Source: Burkholderiales bacterium 67-32 (lineage in GTDB: Bacteria; Pseudomonadota; Gammaproteobacteria; Burkholderiales; Burkholderiaceae_B). From it: DNA of 45,833 bases. Under the pieces are notes generated by a model, which was given only the letters and a program-made list of their open reading frames with translations, was not told where the DNA came from and ran no database searches. The position numbers and the translations under genes were made by a program. The stretch spans positions 224,840-270,672 of the forward strand of contig MKUP01000011.1 of NCBI GenBank assembly GCA_001898625.1, given 5' to 3'. Numbering within the stretch: position 1 is the stretch's first letter; every line of letters starts with the position of its first letter. Positions 1 through 7,699 of this stretch are shown here, in pieces.

Positions 1-46
1 CAGCGACGCCGGCCTTGGGCGCCCCGGCCCCAGCCGTGTTTAGAAC

Positions 47-388
47 TCAGGAAACCGGCAGTTCCTCAACCACAATCTCCTCTCCCGACTGCTCGGAACA
101 AATCCGAGACAACGCCCGCGCCAGCTCCTCCCCGGACCGCGTATCCAGCCACTTCCCATCCTTCAGGCGATAATGGAACCCGCCGCTGCGCGCCGCCACC
201 CACATTTCCTGCATCGGCGCCTGGCTATTGACCACCGCCTGGCTGCGATCCGCGAAGGTCAGCGTCAGCACATTGCCGCTGCGCGTTCCCTCGATATCGA
301 TGTCGCGCTGCTCGAACCACACGTCGGCCTGACGCTCGATGGAATCCAGAATGGCGTCGGCCAAGGCAAGAAACTCGCTTTCGTTCAT
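47..388 (-). CDS. cyaY: Frataxin-like iron-sulfur assembly protein CyaY
   Basis: Cytosolic iron-binding frataxin homologue that modulates Fe-S cluster assembly on the Isc scaffold. The 113-residue protein starts MNESEFLALADAILDSIE, an acidic first helix typical of CyaY, and contains the beta-sheet segment QAPMQEMWVAARSGGFHY and the ending SGEELARALSRICSEQSG; its length fits the usual 105-115 residues. The reading frame stays open to 562, but the upstream part is an Arg/Ala-rich antisense of lptM, so I place the start at 388; a start seven codons upstream (409) is possible. It is divergent from lptM, and the two starts almost touch or overlap. The family call is confident; the exact start is not. 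Confidence 0.9.
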   Translation of the reverse strand: MNESEFLALADAILDSIERQADVWFEQRDIDIEGTRSGNVLTLTFADRSQAVVNSQAPMQEMWVAARSGGFHYRLKDGKWLDTRSGEELARALSRICSEQSGEEIVVEELPVS

Positions 389-407
389 AATTTCGACTAT
401 GTCCGAC

Positions 408-713
408 ATGAAACCCACACGCCCTGCGCGCGCCGCATGCCCAGACCCTTCGTTGGTTGCTGATACCGGCATTGTAGCCAGCGGCGCCCGGTTGGCCGCG
501 CGCCGCCTGGCCCCCCTGCTGGCGGCCCTGCCGCTCGCGCTGCTGGCCGCCTGCGGCATCAAGGGCCCGCTCTACCTGCCGGCAACCCCCGCGCCCACCG
601 CCCCCGGACCGGCCGTGCAACCCGCCCCCGCGCCGGCCTCCAAGACCACGGGCGACGTGGACGACATTTCCCGGCGCAACGAATCCATCTCGCATACCCC
701 CCTGACACAATGA
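408..713 (+). CDS. lptM: LptM (YifL) LPS-translocon small lipoprotein
   Basis: Small outer-membrane lipoprotein that helps mature the LptDE lipopolysaccharide translocon. A hydrophobic stretch ends in the lipobox LLAAC, directly followed by GIKGPLYLP, the signature of the YifL/LptM family. The rest is a Pro/Ala-rich linker (APTAPGPAVQPAPAPAS) and a short polar end. The start is uncertain: ATGs at 399 and 408 both give a long Arg-rich leader before the signal, and a TTG at 453 would shorten it. It overlaps lysA by four bases (stop at 713, lysA ATG at 710), so the two are translationally coupled, an order conserved in many beta- and gammaproteobacteria. Confidence 0.85.
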   Translation: MKPTRPARAACPDPSLVADTGIVASGARLAARRLAPLLAALPLALLAACGIKGPLYLPATPAPTAPGPAVQPAPAPASKTTGDVDDISRRNESISHTPLTQ

Positions 714-2002
714 CCACCCCCGCTTCCCTGCCCACCCCGGTCGGCAGCCCCCACTTTGCCTATCGCGACGGCATCCTCCACGCCGAAGGCGTTTCCGTGG
801 CCCTGCTGGCCGACCAGCTCGGCACGCCGCTTTACGTCTATTCGCGCGCCGCGCTGCATGCCGCCTACGACGCCTATCGGCGCGGCATCGGCTCGCGCGA
901 CGTACTGGTCTGCTACGGCATGAAGGCCAACTCCAACCTGGCGGTGCTGCGCGAGTTCGCGCGCATGGGGGCCGGTTTCGACATCGTGTCCGCGGGCGAG
1001 CTGCAACGCGTGTTGGCGGTGGGCGGAGACCCGGCCAAGGTCGTCTTCTCGGGCGTGGGCAAGCAGGCCGCCGAAATGCGCCTGGCGCTGGAAGCCGGCG
1101 TCAAATGCTTCAACGTCGAATCCGTGCCCGAACTGCACCGCCTGTCCGCGGTCGCGCACGCGATGGGCAAGCGCGCGCGCGTTTCGCTGCGCGTGAACCC
1201 CGACGTCGATCCCAAGACCCACCCCTACATCTCGACCGGCCTGAAGGAAAACAAGTTCGGCATCGCTATCGACGACGCCCCCGCAGCCTACCGGACCGCG
1301 GCCGTGCTGCCCGGCATCGAGATCGTGGGCGTCGATTGCCACATCGGCTCGCAAATCACCGAGACCGCGCCCTTCCTGGACGCGCTGGACAAGCTGCTCG
1401 ACCTGCTGGACAAGCTGGCCGCCGACGGCATCCAGGTCGAACACCTGGACCTGGGCGGCGGCCTGGGCATCCGCTATGCCGACGAAACCGCACTCGCCCC
1501 CGCCGACCTGCTGTCCCGCGTGTTCGAACGCATCGACGCGCGCGGCTACGGTTCGCGCCAGATCGTGCTGGAACCCGGCCGCTCGCTGGTCGGCAACGCC
1601 GGCCTGCTGGTGACGCGCGTGGAATACCTCAAGCCCACGGAAGCGAAGAACTTCCTGATCGTCGACGCGGCCATGAACGATCTGATCCGTCCGACGCTGT
1701 ACGAGGCGTATCACGGCGTACTGGCCGTGACGCCGCGAGCCGGCGAAACCGCCGGCCGCTACGACGTGGTCGGGCCGGTGTGCGAAAGCGGCGACTGGCT
1801 GGCCAAGGACCGCGACCTGGCCGTGCGCGAAGGCGACTACCTGGCCGTGGAATCGGCGGGCGCCTATGGCATGGTCATGGCCAGCAACTACAACACCCGC
1901 CCCCGCGCCGCAGAAGTCATGGTGGACGGCGATCACTACCACGTCGTGCGCTCGCGCGAGACCGTCGCGCAGTTGCTGGCGCTGGAATCGACCCTGGGCT
2001 GA
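710..2002 (+). CDS. lysA: Diaminopimelate decarboxylase LysA
   Basis: PLP-dependent decarboxylation of meso-diaminopimelate to L-lysine, the last step of lysine synthesis, in the cytosol. The 430-residue length is standard. The alanine-racemase-like barrel carries the PLP lysine in CYGMKANSN, the HIGSQI segment, the glycine loop LDLGGGLGIRY and EPGRSLVGNAG. The C-terminal beta domain has GPVCESGDWLAKDR, with the active-site Cys contributed across the dimer, and SAGAYGMVMASNYN. The start overlaps the lptM stop. There is no sign of disruption. The downstream LysR gene lies on the other strand and convergent, so it is not the classical divergent lysR of enterobacteria. Confidence 0.97.
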   Translation: MTTPASLPTPVGSPHFAYRDGILHAEGVSVALLADQLGTPLYVYSRAALHAAYDAYRRGIGSRDVLVCYGMKANSNLAVLREFARMGAGFDIVSAGELQRVLAVGGDPAKVVFSGVGKQAAEMRLALEAGVKCFNVESVPELHRLSAVAHAMGKRARVSLRVNPDVDPKTHPYISTGLKENKFGIAIDDAPAAYRTAAVLPGIEIVGVDCHIGSQITETAPFLDALDKLLDLLDKLAADGIQVEHLDLGGGLGIRYADETALAPADLLSRVFERIDARGYGSRQIVLEPGRSLVGNAGLLVTRVEYLKPTEAKNFLIVDAAMNDLIRPTLYEAYHGVLAVTPRAGETAGRYDVVGPVCESGDWLAKDRDLAVREGDYLAVESAGAYGMVMASNYNTRPRAAEVMVDGDHYHVVRSRETVAQLLALESTLG

Positions 2003-2007
2003 CCGGG

Positions 2008-2025
2008 CCCCGTCCGCGCGGGGTC
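2008..2025. terminator. Possible bidirectional terminator between lysA and a LysR gene
   Basis: Five-base stem CCCCG (2008-2012) with CGGGG (2019-2023), followed by TCATTT, in the 21-base gap between the convergent lysA and lysR-type genes. The stem is short and the T tract weak, so this is tentative. Confidence 0.3.
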
Positions 2026-2929
2026 ATTTCCCGCGCGGCCCCGCACAGGCCTCGCGCAGCGCATTGGCGACCTCGCGGGCCTGCGGCGTGGGCGAGCGAT
2101 GGACGTGCAGCAGCACCTGGGTGCGGGCATCGCACTCGGCCAGCGCCACCAGGCGCACCTCGGCCAGCGCCTCGGCCGCCATGTCGGCCGGCACCAGCGC
2201 GATGCCGAACCCCAACTCCACCAGCCGCAGCAGGGTCGCCTTGCGGGACACCGCCTGGGCGGCCTCGGGAAAGAACCCGGCCTGCCGGCACAGCTCCACC
2301 ACCCGATAACTCAATCCGCCCCGATGGGGATGCGGCAGCGACACGAAGCGCTCGCCGCGCAAGGCCCGCAGCGGCACCGCCTCCCGCTCCGCCAGCGGGT
2401 GCCCGAGCGGCACGGCCAGCATCAGCGCTTCCTCGTACAGGACTTCCGTCAGCACGTCGGGCAATTGCCGCAGCACCGGCGCGCGGGCCAGCCCCAGGTC
2501 CGCGCGGCCGTCCTGGATGTCCTGCGCCTGCTGCTCGGACGACGCGGCCGAAATCGACAGGCTGACAGCTGGCTGACGCGACAGATGGCGCCGCAGCGGC
2601 GCCAGCAGCGCCCGGCCCAGCGGCACGGAACTCGAATGCAGCAACGCCACGCTACCCTGCACGCCGCGCTCGGCCTGGCGGGCCCGGCTGGTCATCTCGC
2701 CCAGCCCCGCCAGCATGCGCACCGCGTCCTCGTGGAACGCCCTTCCCGCCGCCGTCATTTCCACCTGGCGGGTGGTGCGCGCCAGCAGCGCCACGCCCAC
2801 CTCTTCCTCCAGCAGCTTGATCTGCCGGCTCAGCGCCGACTGCGCGACGTGCAGCCGCTCGGCCGCCTCGCTGAAGCTGCCGGCTTCGACAATCGCCACG
2901 TAGTACCCAAGCTGCCTGACCGAGATCAT
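2024..2929 (-). CDS. LysR-family transcriptional regulator
   Basis: A 301-residue LTTR. The N-terminal winged HTH is clear (residues 1-60: VRQLGYYVAIVEAGSFSEAA, then LHVAQSALSRQIKLLEEEVG), followed by a linker helix and a type 2 periplasmic-binding-like effector domain (about 90-295). It is divergent from the TauE/SafE exporter at 3026 with a 96-base gap, the usual arrangement of an LTTR and its target, so export of a small organic or sulfur anion is its likely regulon. The effector cannot be named from the sequence. It ends 21 bases from lysA but reads away from it, and lysA control is not implied. Confidence 0.9.
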   Translation of the reverse strand: MISVRQLGYYVAIVEAGSFSEAAERLHVAQSALSRQIKLLEEEVGVALLARTTRQVEMTAAGRAFHEDAVRMLAGLGEMTSRARQAERGVQGSVALLHSSSVPLGRALLAPLRRHLSRQPAVSLSISAASSEQQAQDIQDGRADLGLARAPVLRQLPDVLTEVLYEEALMLAVPLGHPLAEREAVPLRALRGERFVSLPHPHRGGLSYRVVELCRQAGFFPEAAQAVSRKATLLRLVELGFGIALVPADMAAEALAEVRLVALAECDARTQVLLHVHRSPTPQAREVANALREACAGPRGK

Positions 2930-3025
2930 TTATCGCGCGATGAGATGGATGAGGCCTGATTTTAGAATTGGACCGCCGAGCGCCCAGGGCCCAGACTGCT
3001 GCCGTTGCCCTGATCGAGCCCCGCC

Positions 3026-3790
3026 GTGGATGCCCTCCTGTCCCTGCTTCCCGTTTCCCCGCCCCAGTTCGCGCTGATGTTCGCCGGCGTGGCCGCGGCC
3101 TACGTCATCTTCGGCATGGCGGGCTTCGGCACCGCGCTGGTGGCCGGCCCGCTGCTGGCCAACTTCGTGCCGGTCGCCACCATCGTACCGCTCCTGGCAC
3201 TGCTGGACTTCGCCGCGGCCACCACCAGCGTGGCGCGCGACGTCCGCCATGCATCGGTGGGCGAGCTGCGGCGGCTGGTACCGGCGATGGTGCTCGGCAG
3301 CCTGGTGGGCGCCGTCGTCCTGCTGCGCAGCCGGCCGGACGCCCTGCTCCTGCTGCTGGGCATCTTCGCCATCGCCTATGCGCTGTATTCCCTGAGCGGC
3401 TTTCGCCCGCACCGGGCGCTGCCGCCACGGTCGGCCTACGCCTTCGGCACGGTGGGCGGCGTATTCTCCGCGCTGTTCGGCAGCGGCGGCTTCATCTACG
3501 CCATCTACCTGGCCGGCCGCCTGCATGACAAGAACGACATCCGCGTCACGCAAAGCACCCTGATCGGTCTCGCCACCTTCACCCGCGCCGTATTCTTCCT
3601 GGTGGCCGGCGTCTATGCCGACACCGGTCTGCTGGCCACCGCGCTGATGCTGGCGCCCGCCATGCTGCTGGGCACCTGGGCGGGGCGGCGCATCACGCTG
3701 GCGCTCAGCCGCGAGGCCTTCCTGCGCCTGGTGGCGCTGGTGGTACTGGCCTCGGGCGCGGTCCTGGTCCTGCGCTACCTCACGTCGTGA
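3026..3790 (+). CDS. TauE/SafE-family membrane exporter
   Basis: A 254-residue polytopic inner-membrane protein with about eight hydrophobic segments. The repeated TauE/SafE pattern is visible: FGMAGFGTALVAGPLLANFVP near the N-terminus and VGGVFSALFGSGGFIYAIYL near residue 145, the two pseudo-symmetric halves. Members move sulfite, sulfoacetate or other organic anions; the substrate here is unknown. The start is a GTG; no strong Shine-Dalgarno is seen, but the next in-frame ATG is far inside the first helix. It is divergent from the LysR gene and convergent, with a 12-base gap, with the ABC receptor gene that ends at 3803. Confidence 0.85.
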   Translation: MDALLSLLPVSPPQFALMFAGVAAAYVIFGMAGFGTALVAGPLLANFVPVATIVPLLALLDFAAATTSVARDVRHASVGELRRLVPAMVLGSLVGAVVLLRSRPDALLLLLGIFAIAYALYSLSGFRPHRALPPRSAYAFGTVGGVFSALFGSGGFIYAIYLAGRLHDKNDIRVTQSTLIGLATFTRAVFFLVAGVYADTGLLATALMLAPAMLLGTWAGRRITLALSREAFLRLVALVVLASGAVLVLRYLTS

Positions 3791-3802
3791 ACGCCGGCGG
3801 CA

Positions 3803-4879
3803 TCAGCCCAGCGCACCGGCGATCTTGCGCTCCTGCTCCTCGCGCACGGCCGAGCCGAACAACTGCTCGAACCATCCGTCCCTGGCCAGCTTGAGCACCA
3901 GGCCGTTGTCCACGACCTTGCCCAGGTCCAGCTTGCGCACGGCCGGCGTCTGTTCCGCCAACCGGTCGACGGTGGCCTGGATAGCTGCCTTGGAAATCAG
4001 CGGCACGCGGTCCAGCACGTTGCGCTTGACATAGATGTCGTAGACCCGGCTGATGTCCGCTTCGCTCTCGGGCTGATCGAACGCCTTGAAGGTCGCCACG
4101 GCGAAGGCCTTGTCGTCGTAGAAACGCTTGATCGCCTCGGCGTGGGCACGGATCAGTCCTTCGGCCCGGCCCCGTTGCTCGGCCAGGTAGCTGCGCTTGT
4201 GGAGAAAGGCGGTGCTGACGTAGATGTCCTCGTGGTCCGGCAGTTCGGTCAGCACCTTCAGGCCCTGGGTTTCCAGCTTGAAGTACGACGGCGCCGTCAG
4301 CAGCCCTGCATCCACCTGCCCGCCCAACAGCATGCTCGCGCGCGATGCGGCATCGGTGCCGGTCGACACCCATTGCACGTCGTTGGGCGCGAGGCCGTAC
4401 TTGCGCAGCAGCTCGACGGTATAGAAATACGGCGGATCGCCCAGACGGCCAACGCTGATGCGCTTGCCCTTCAGGTCCTTGACGCTGCCGATCTCGCCGC
4501 GCGCGACCAGCGCAAAATTCCCCTTGTTGAGCATGCTGTGCGTCATGACCATGCTGGGATCGCGCACCAGCGCGGGGATGACCTGGTCCAGCCCGGAATT
4601 GATGCCCTGCGCCTCGCCGCTGACCAGCATGGCCACGCCTGCCGGATGCACGCCGAACACGAGGTTGGCATCGATGCCGTATTTTTCGTAGAGCCCGGCG
4701 CGCTTGGCGATCCACATCGGCCAGGTGGCGCCGCTGCGGGTGGGGTAGGCCAGCGTCATCTTCGCGGGCTTGTCGGCCGCCGCGCCCAGCGCCGACCAGC
4801 CGAGCATGGCTGCGCCGCCGGCTCCGGCCATGAACCGGCGCCGGCCGGGCAACGAAAGGATGTCGTTCCGTTCACTCAT
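3803..4879 (-). CDS. ABC importer periplasmic receptor (NMT1/SsuA type)
   Basis: Solute receptor of a nitrate/sulfonate/taurine-type ABC importer, 358 residues. The leader has a twin-arginine-like LPGRRRFMAGAGGAAMLG and ends near GAAADKPAK, so Tat export is plausible. The mature part begins KMTLAYPTRSGATWPMWIAK, with AGLYEKYGIDANLVFG typical of NMT1/THI5-like folds, then GKRISVGRLGDPPYFYTVEL. The open frame continues upstream into the permease region, but the ATG at 4879 is preceded by AAGGAGCGA. It is the last gene of a minus-strand operon after the permease (23-base gap). The ligand is not predictable; the FadR-type regulator upstream suggests a carboxylated compound (inference). Confidence 0.88.
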   Translation of the reverse strand: MSERNDILSLPGRRRFMAGAGGAAMLGWSALGAAADKPAKMTLAYPTRSGATWPMWIAKRAGLYEKYGIDANLVFGVHPAGVAMLVSGEAQGINSGLDQVIPALVRDPSMVMTHSMLNKGNFALVARGEIGSVKDLKGKRISVGRLGDPPYFYTVELLRKYGLAPNDVQWVSTGTDAASRASMLLGGQVDAGLLTAPSYFKLETQGLKVLTELPDHEDIYVSTAFLHKRSYLAEQRGRAEGLIRAHAEAIKRFYDDKAFAVATFKAFDQPESEADISRVYDIYVKRNVLDRVPLISKAAIQATVDRLAEQTPAVRKLDLGKVVDNGLVLKLARDGWFEQLFGSAVREEQERKIAGALG

Positions 4880-4902
4880 CGTCTCGCTCCTTGCTTGCAA
4901 AC

Positions 4903-5733
4903 CTAGCGCCCGCCCACGTGCTCGGGCCGCCAGCGCTGGAACCGGCGCTGGATGCGCTCGGCGCCCCAGGTGATGACCATGCCGGCGAAGGCGGTGACCA
5001 GCACGCCCACCATGAGCGTGTCGGTGGCGAACATCTGCCCGGCATAGGCGATCATGAAGCCTATGCCTTCGTTGCCCGCGGACAGCTCGGCGATGATGAC
5101 GCCGATCAGGCCATGCGCCACGCCCTGCCGCACGCCGGTCAGGATGAACGGCACCGAATAGGGCAGCGCCACGGTGGTGAAGATCTGGCGGTCCGTGGCG
5201 CAGAAGGCACGCGCGGCGCGCAGCAAGTCGGCATCGATGTTGCGCACGCCCGCCAGCGTGTTGACCATGATGGGCAGCATGGCCGACAGGAACACCACGA
5301 AGATCTTCGAGCCGCTGCCTATGCCGAACCAGATGATGATCAGCGGATACAGCGCGATGCGCGGCGTTGCATACAGCGCGTTGATCAGCGGATCGAACAT
5401 CATCAGCGCGCGCCGGTACCAGCCCAGCAGGATGCCCAGCGGCACGCCGACGAAGAAGGCCAGCGCCAGGCCGATCAGGTAGTTCTTGCCGCTGTACAGC
5501 GCGTTGGCGGCCAGTTGCCCGTCGGCGCACAGCTCGACGAACTTGCGCGCGATGGCCGACGGCCCGCTGAAGAACAAAGGCGAGATCCAGCCCATCTGCC
5601 AGCAGAACTCCCAGATGGCGATCAGCGCCGCCAGGGTGGACAAGCCGAGGCTCGCGGCTTCGTGCCGCTTGTAGAAACCGACCTTGCGCGCCGCCGGACG
5701 GCTGACCGGCAGCGATGGGGCGATGCTTGCCAT
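4903..5733 (-). CDS. ABC importer permease (SsuC/TauC type)
   Basis: Inner-membrane permease of the importer, 276 residues from the chosen start. It has about six membrane segments (from LSTLAALIAIWEFCWQMGW) and the permease loop for the ATPase around residues 170-200 (DADLLRAARAFCATDRQIF followed by TVALPYSVPFILTGVRQG), the EAA-type motif of SsuC/TauC proteins. The ATG at 5733 has AGGAGA six bases upstream; an ATG at 5751 would overlap the ATPase stop as ATGA, but its Shine-Dalgarno is weaker. It is co-transcribed with the ATPase and receptor genes. Confidence 0.9.
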   Translation of the reverse strand: MASIAPSLPVSRPAARKVGFYKRHEAASLGLSTLAALIAIWEFCWQMGWISPLFFSGPSAIARKFVELCADGQLAANALYSGKNYLIGLALAFFVGVPLGILLGWYRRALMMFDPLINALYATPRIALYPLIIIWFGIGSGSKIFVVFLSAMLPIMVNTLAGVRNIDADLLRAARAFCATDRQIFTTVALPYSVPFILTGVRQGVAHGLIGVIIAELSAGNEGIGFMIAYAGQMFATDTLMVGVLVTAFAGMVITWGAERIQRRFQRWRPEHVGGR

Positions 5734-5747
5734 GTTGTCTCCTGGTG

Positions 5748-6587
5748 TCATTCCGCGCGGATCACGTTGATGCGGTCGGCCTCTTCCTCGATCAGCTTCC
5801 AGATGTCGTCCGACATCCGCAGGAAATCGGCCCCGCGCTTGAGCGAGAGTTCGCGCGGACGCGGGAAGTCCACGTGGAACTCCTGCTTGATCCGGCCCGG
5901 CCGCGTTCCCATCACGACCACGCGGTCGGCCAGATACACGGCCTCGTCGATCTGGTGCGTGATGAACAGCACCGTCTTGCGCGAGCGCGCCCAGATGTTC
6001 AACAACTCGGACTGCATGAACTCGCGCGTCTGCGCGTCCAGCGCGGCGAAGGGCTCGTCCATCAGCAGCACGTCGGGATCGGTGGCCAGCGCGCGCGCCA
6101 GGTTCACACGCTGCTGCATGCCGCCGGACAGTTCGGATGGATAGCGTTCCTCGAAGCCCGACAGGCCCACCATCCTGATGAACTGTTCAGTGCGGGCATC
6201 CATCGTGGCGCGGTCGAAGCGGCGCTGCATTTCCATGCCGTAGCGGACATTTCCCCGCACGGTGCGCCATGGCAGCAGGCTGGCGGACTGGAACACCATC
6301 GAGCGCCCCACACCGGGACCGTTAACCAGTTCGCCGTTGATGCGCATGGTCCCTTCCTGATAGCGCAACAGGCCCGCCACGATGTTCAGCAACGTGGTCT
6401 TGCCGCAGCCGCTGGGACCGACGATGCAGACGAACTCCCCTTCGCGCACGTCCAGCGACACATCGTCGAAGGCCAGGAATTCCGTCTGGTTGCGCTCGAC
6501 CCAGTAACGATAGGTCATGTGATCGATCGCCAGTTTCGACCGGCTTGTGGCCGCGTGTCGCTGGACCTGCGCCGCTACCGCGTTCAT
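5748..6587 (-). CDS. ABC importer ATPase (SsuB/TauB type)
   Basis: Cytoplasmic ATP-hydrolysing subunit, 279 residues. Walker A GPSGCGKTT, Q loop, signature LSGGMQQR, Walker B VLLMDEPFAALD and switch His in FITHQIDEA are all intact. The length and the C-terminal VDFPRPRELSLKR segment fit the SsuB/TauB/NrtD group. The ATG at 6587 follows AAGGAG with a five-base spacer; a GTG at 6608 is an alternative. It is the first gene of the ATPase-permease-receptor operon. A 142-base AT-rich gap separates it from the GntR gene, so it probably has its own promoter. Confidence 0.93.
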   Translation of the reverse strand: MNAVAAQVQRHAATSRSKLAIDHMTYRYWVERNQTEFLAFDDVSLDVREGEFVCIVGPSGCGKTTLLNIVAGLLRYQEGTMRINGELVNGPGVGRSMVFQSASLLPWRTVRGNVRYGMEMQRRFDRATMDARTEQFIRMVGLSGFEERYPSELSGGMQQRVNLARALATDPDVLLMDEPFAALDAQTREFMQSELLNIWARSRKTVLFITHQIDEAVYLADRVVVMGTRPGRIKQEFHVDFPRPRELSLKRGADFLRMSDDIWKLIEEEADRINVIRAE

Positions 6588-6626
6588 ACCGTCTCCTTCG
6601 TGGATCACGCCCTGCCTATTCTTATG

Positions 6627-6645
6627 AATATAATATAGTTATATT
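6627..6645. promoter_or_regulatory. AT-rich inverted repeat upstream of the ABC importer operon
   Basis: Perfect 7-base arms AATATAA (6627-6633) and TTATATT (6639-6645) around a 5-base centre, 40 bases upstream of the ATPase start. It stands out as AT-rich in GC-rich DNA and is a candidate promoter/operator for the importer, possibly bound by the adjacent GntR protein. Between it and the GntR gene lies a GC hairpin with a two-base bulge (6672-6697). Confidence 0.4.
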
Positions 6646-6729
6646 GTTCTCATCGTCCTAGGGATTTCCACGGGAGCGGCGCGCGACAGCGCCTCCCTTG
6701 CGGGATGAACGTTCAACGGATGCAAGGTT

Positions 6730-7518
6730 TCAGCCGCGCGTCGGCGCGCGCCATGCCGCGGCGGCGCCTACCCTCGCCAGCCGCCGGGTCATCGCCTTGC
6801 GCGCGCCCTCGGCATCGCCGTTGGCGATCAGGGCGTACAGGCGGACGTTGTCGGCGATCACCCGTTCGGCGATCTCTTTCTTGTTCGACATCGAGTAGGC
6901 CGGCTGCAGGACGTGGCGCAGCGCGCGAAAGTGAGCCGAGAGCCCACGGTTGTGCGCGGCTTCGACGATCGCGGCGTGGAAATCCATCGCGCTCGCCGCG
7001 AAGGCGGCGGGGTCGTCGATACGATCAGGCATGCCGTCCAGGATGGCCTGCATGCGCGCCAGGTCGTCGCGCGTGGCCCGGCCTGCGGCCAGGCCCGCGG
7101 CATGGATCTCGACCGCCGCCTGGGTCTCCAGCATCTCTTCCCGGGAAATGCTGATCAGCTTGAGCTGGATCGCCAGCGCATCGGCAAAGCGGTCGAGCTT
7201 ACCGTTGGCGATCCACGCTCCGCCATGCTTGCCGGGGCGAATCGCCACCACGCCCAGGGCCACCAGCGACTTGAGCGCATCTCGCGCCGCCATGCGGCTG
7301 ACTCCATAGCGTTCGGCCAGCGAGGCCTCGGTGCCCAGGAAATCCCCGCTCTTGAGTTCATCCGCGAACAAGGCCTCGCGGATGTGCGACACGATGCGCC
7401 AGGACAGCGTCTCGGGCGGCGTGGCCGCATGGGCGACGCCTGCCGCGCGCCGGGGTTCGGCGGCCGGCTCCTGGCCGGCGCCGGAAGTTGGAATTTTCAT
7501 GAAAGAGATCATAGCCAT
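6730..7518 (-). CDS. GntR/FadR-subfamily transcriptional regulator
   Basis: A 262-residue regulator: a disordered N-terminus of about 35 residues, a winged HTH (about 37-105: REALFADELKSGDFLGTEAS, then LAERYGVSRMAARDALKSL) and an all-helical FCD effector domain (about 115-245) with metal-site histidines in MDFHAAIVEAAHNRG and FRALRHVLQ. FCD regulators usually sense carboxylic acids. It is upstream of and co-directional with the ABC importer operon and divergent from the receptor-like gene at 7700 across a 181-base AT-rich gap, so it may control either or both. The ATG at 7518 has GGAG eight bases upstream; ATGs at 7512 and 7500 are alternatives. Confidence 0.9.
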   Translation of the reverse strand: MAMISFMKIPTSGAGQEPAAEPRRAAGVAHAATPPETLSWRIVSHIREALFADELKSGDFLGTEASLAERYGVSRMAARDALKSLVALGVVAIRPGKHGGAWIANGKLDRFADALAIQLKLISISREEMLETQAAVEIHAAGLAAGRATRDDLARMQAILDGMPDRIDDPAAFAASAMDFHAAIVEAAHNRGLSAHFRALRHVLQPAYSMSNKKEIAERVIADNVRLYALIANGDAEGARKAMTRRLARVGAAAAWRAPTRG

Positions 7519-7699
7519 AAGTTCGCTCCGCTTTAAAGATATTATTTTTATTAAGCAAATTCTTGATGTTCTTCAATGAAAACTGGGAAAATTTCTAAAA
7601 ACCTCTATTTTCATCAATCGTTATTATGATATTTTATTGACCGAGCTGCCGGCGCTTCGGCAGCCGTCGCATCATCCCAGCCATCAAAGGAGACACACC
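7519..7699. promoter_or_regulatory. AT-rich divergent regulatory region
   Basis: This 181-base gap between the GntR gene and the gene at 7700 is far richer in A+T than its surroundings. TTGATG (7563-7568) and TGAAAA (7577-7582) are mirrored by TTTTCATCAA (7608-7617), a loose inverted arrangement that could be an operator. TATTAT/TATGAT (7622-7630) could serve as a -10 for the plus-strand gene, but no good -35 is found at the right distance. Confidence 0.4.

Noticed and set aside
1-46. Possible 3' end of a plus-strand gene convergent with cyaY (Pro/Ala-rich reading ATPALGAPAPAV, or a frame stopping at 41-43)
   Set aside because: A penicillin-binding protein gene is often found here in relatives, but 46 bases are too little to choose a frame or a product.
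2024-2929. The LysR-type gene as the classical LysR activator of lysA
   Set aside because: It is convergent with lysA, not divergent, and pairs instead with the TauE/SafE gene.
7561-7630. A full sigma70 promoter for the gene at 7700
   Set aside because: The TATTAT/TATGAT -10 candidates have no acceptable -35 at 16-18 bases.
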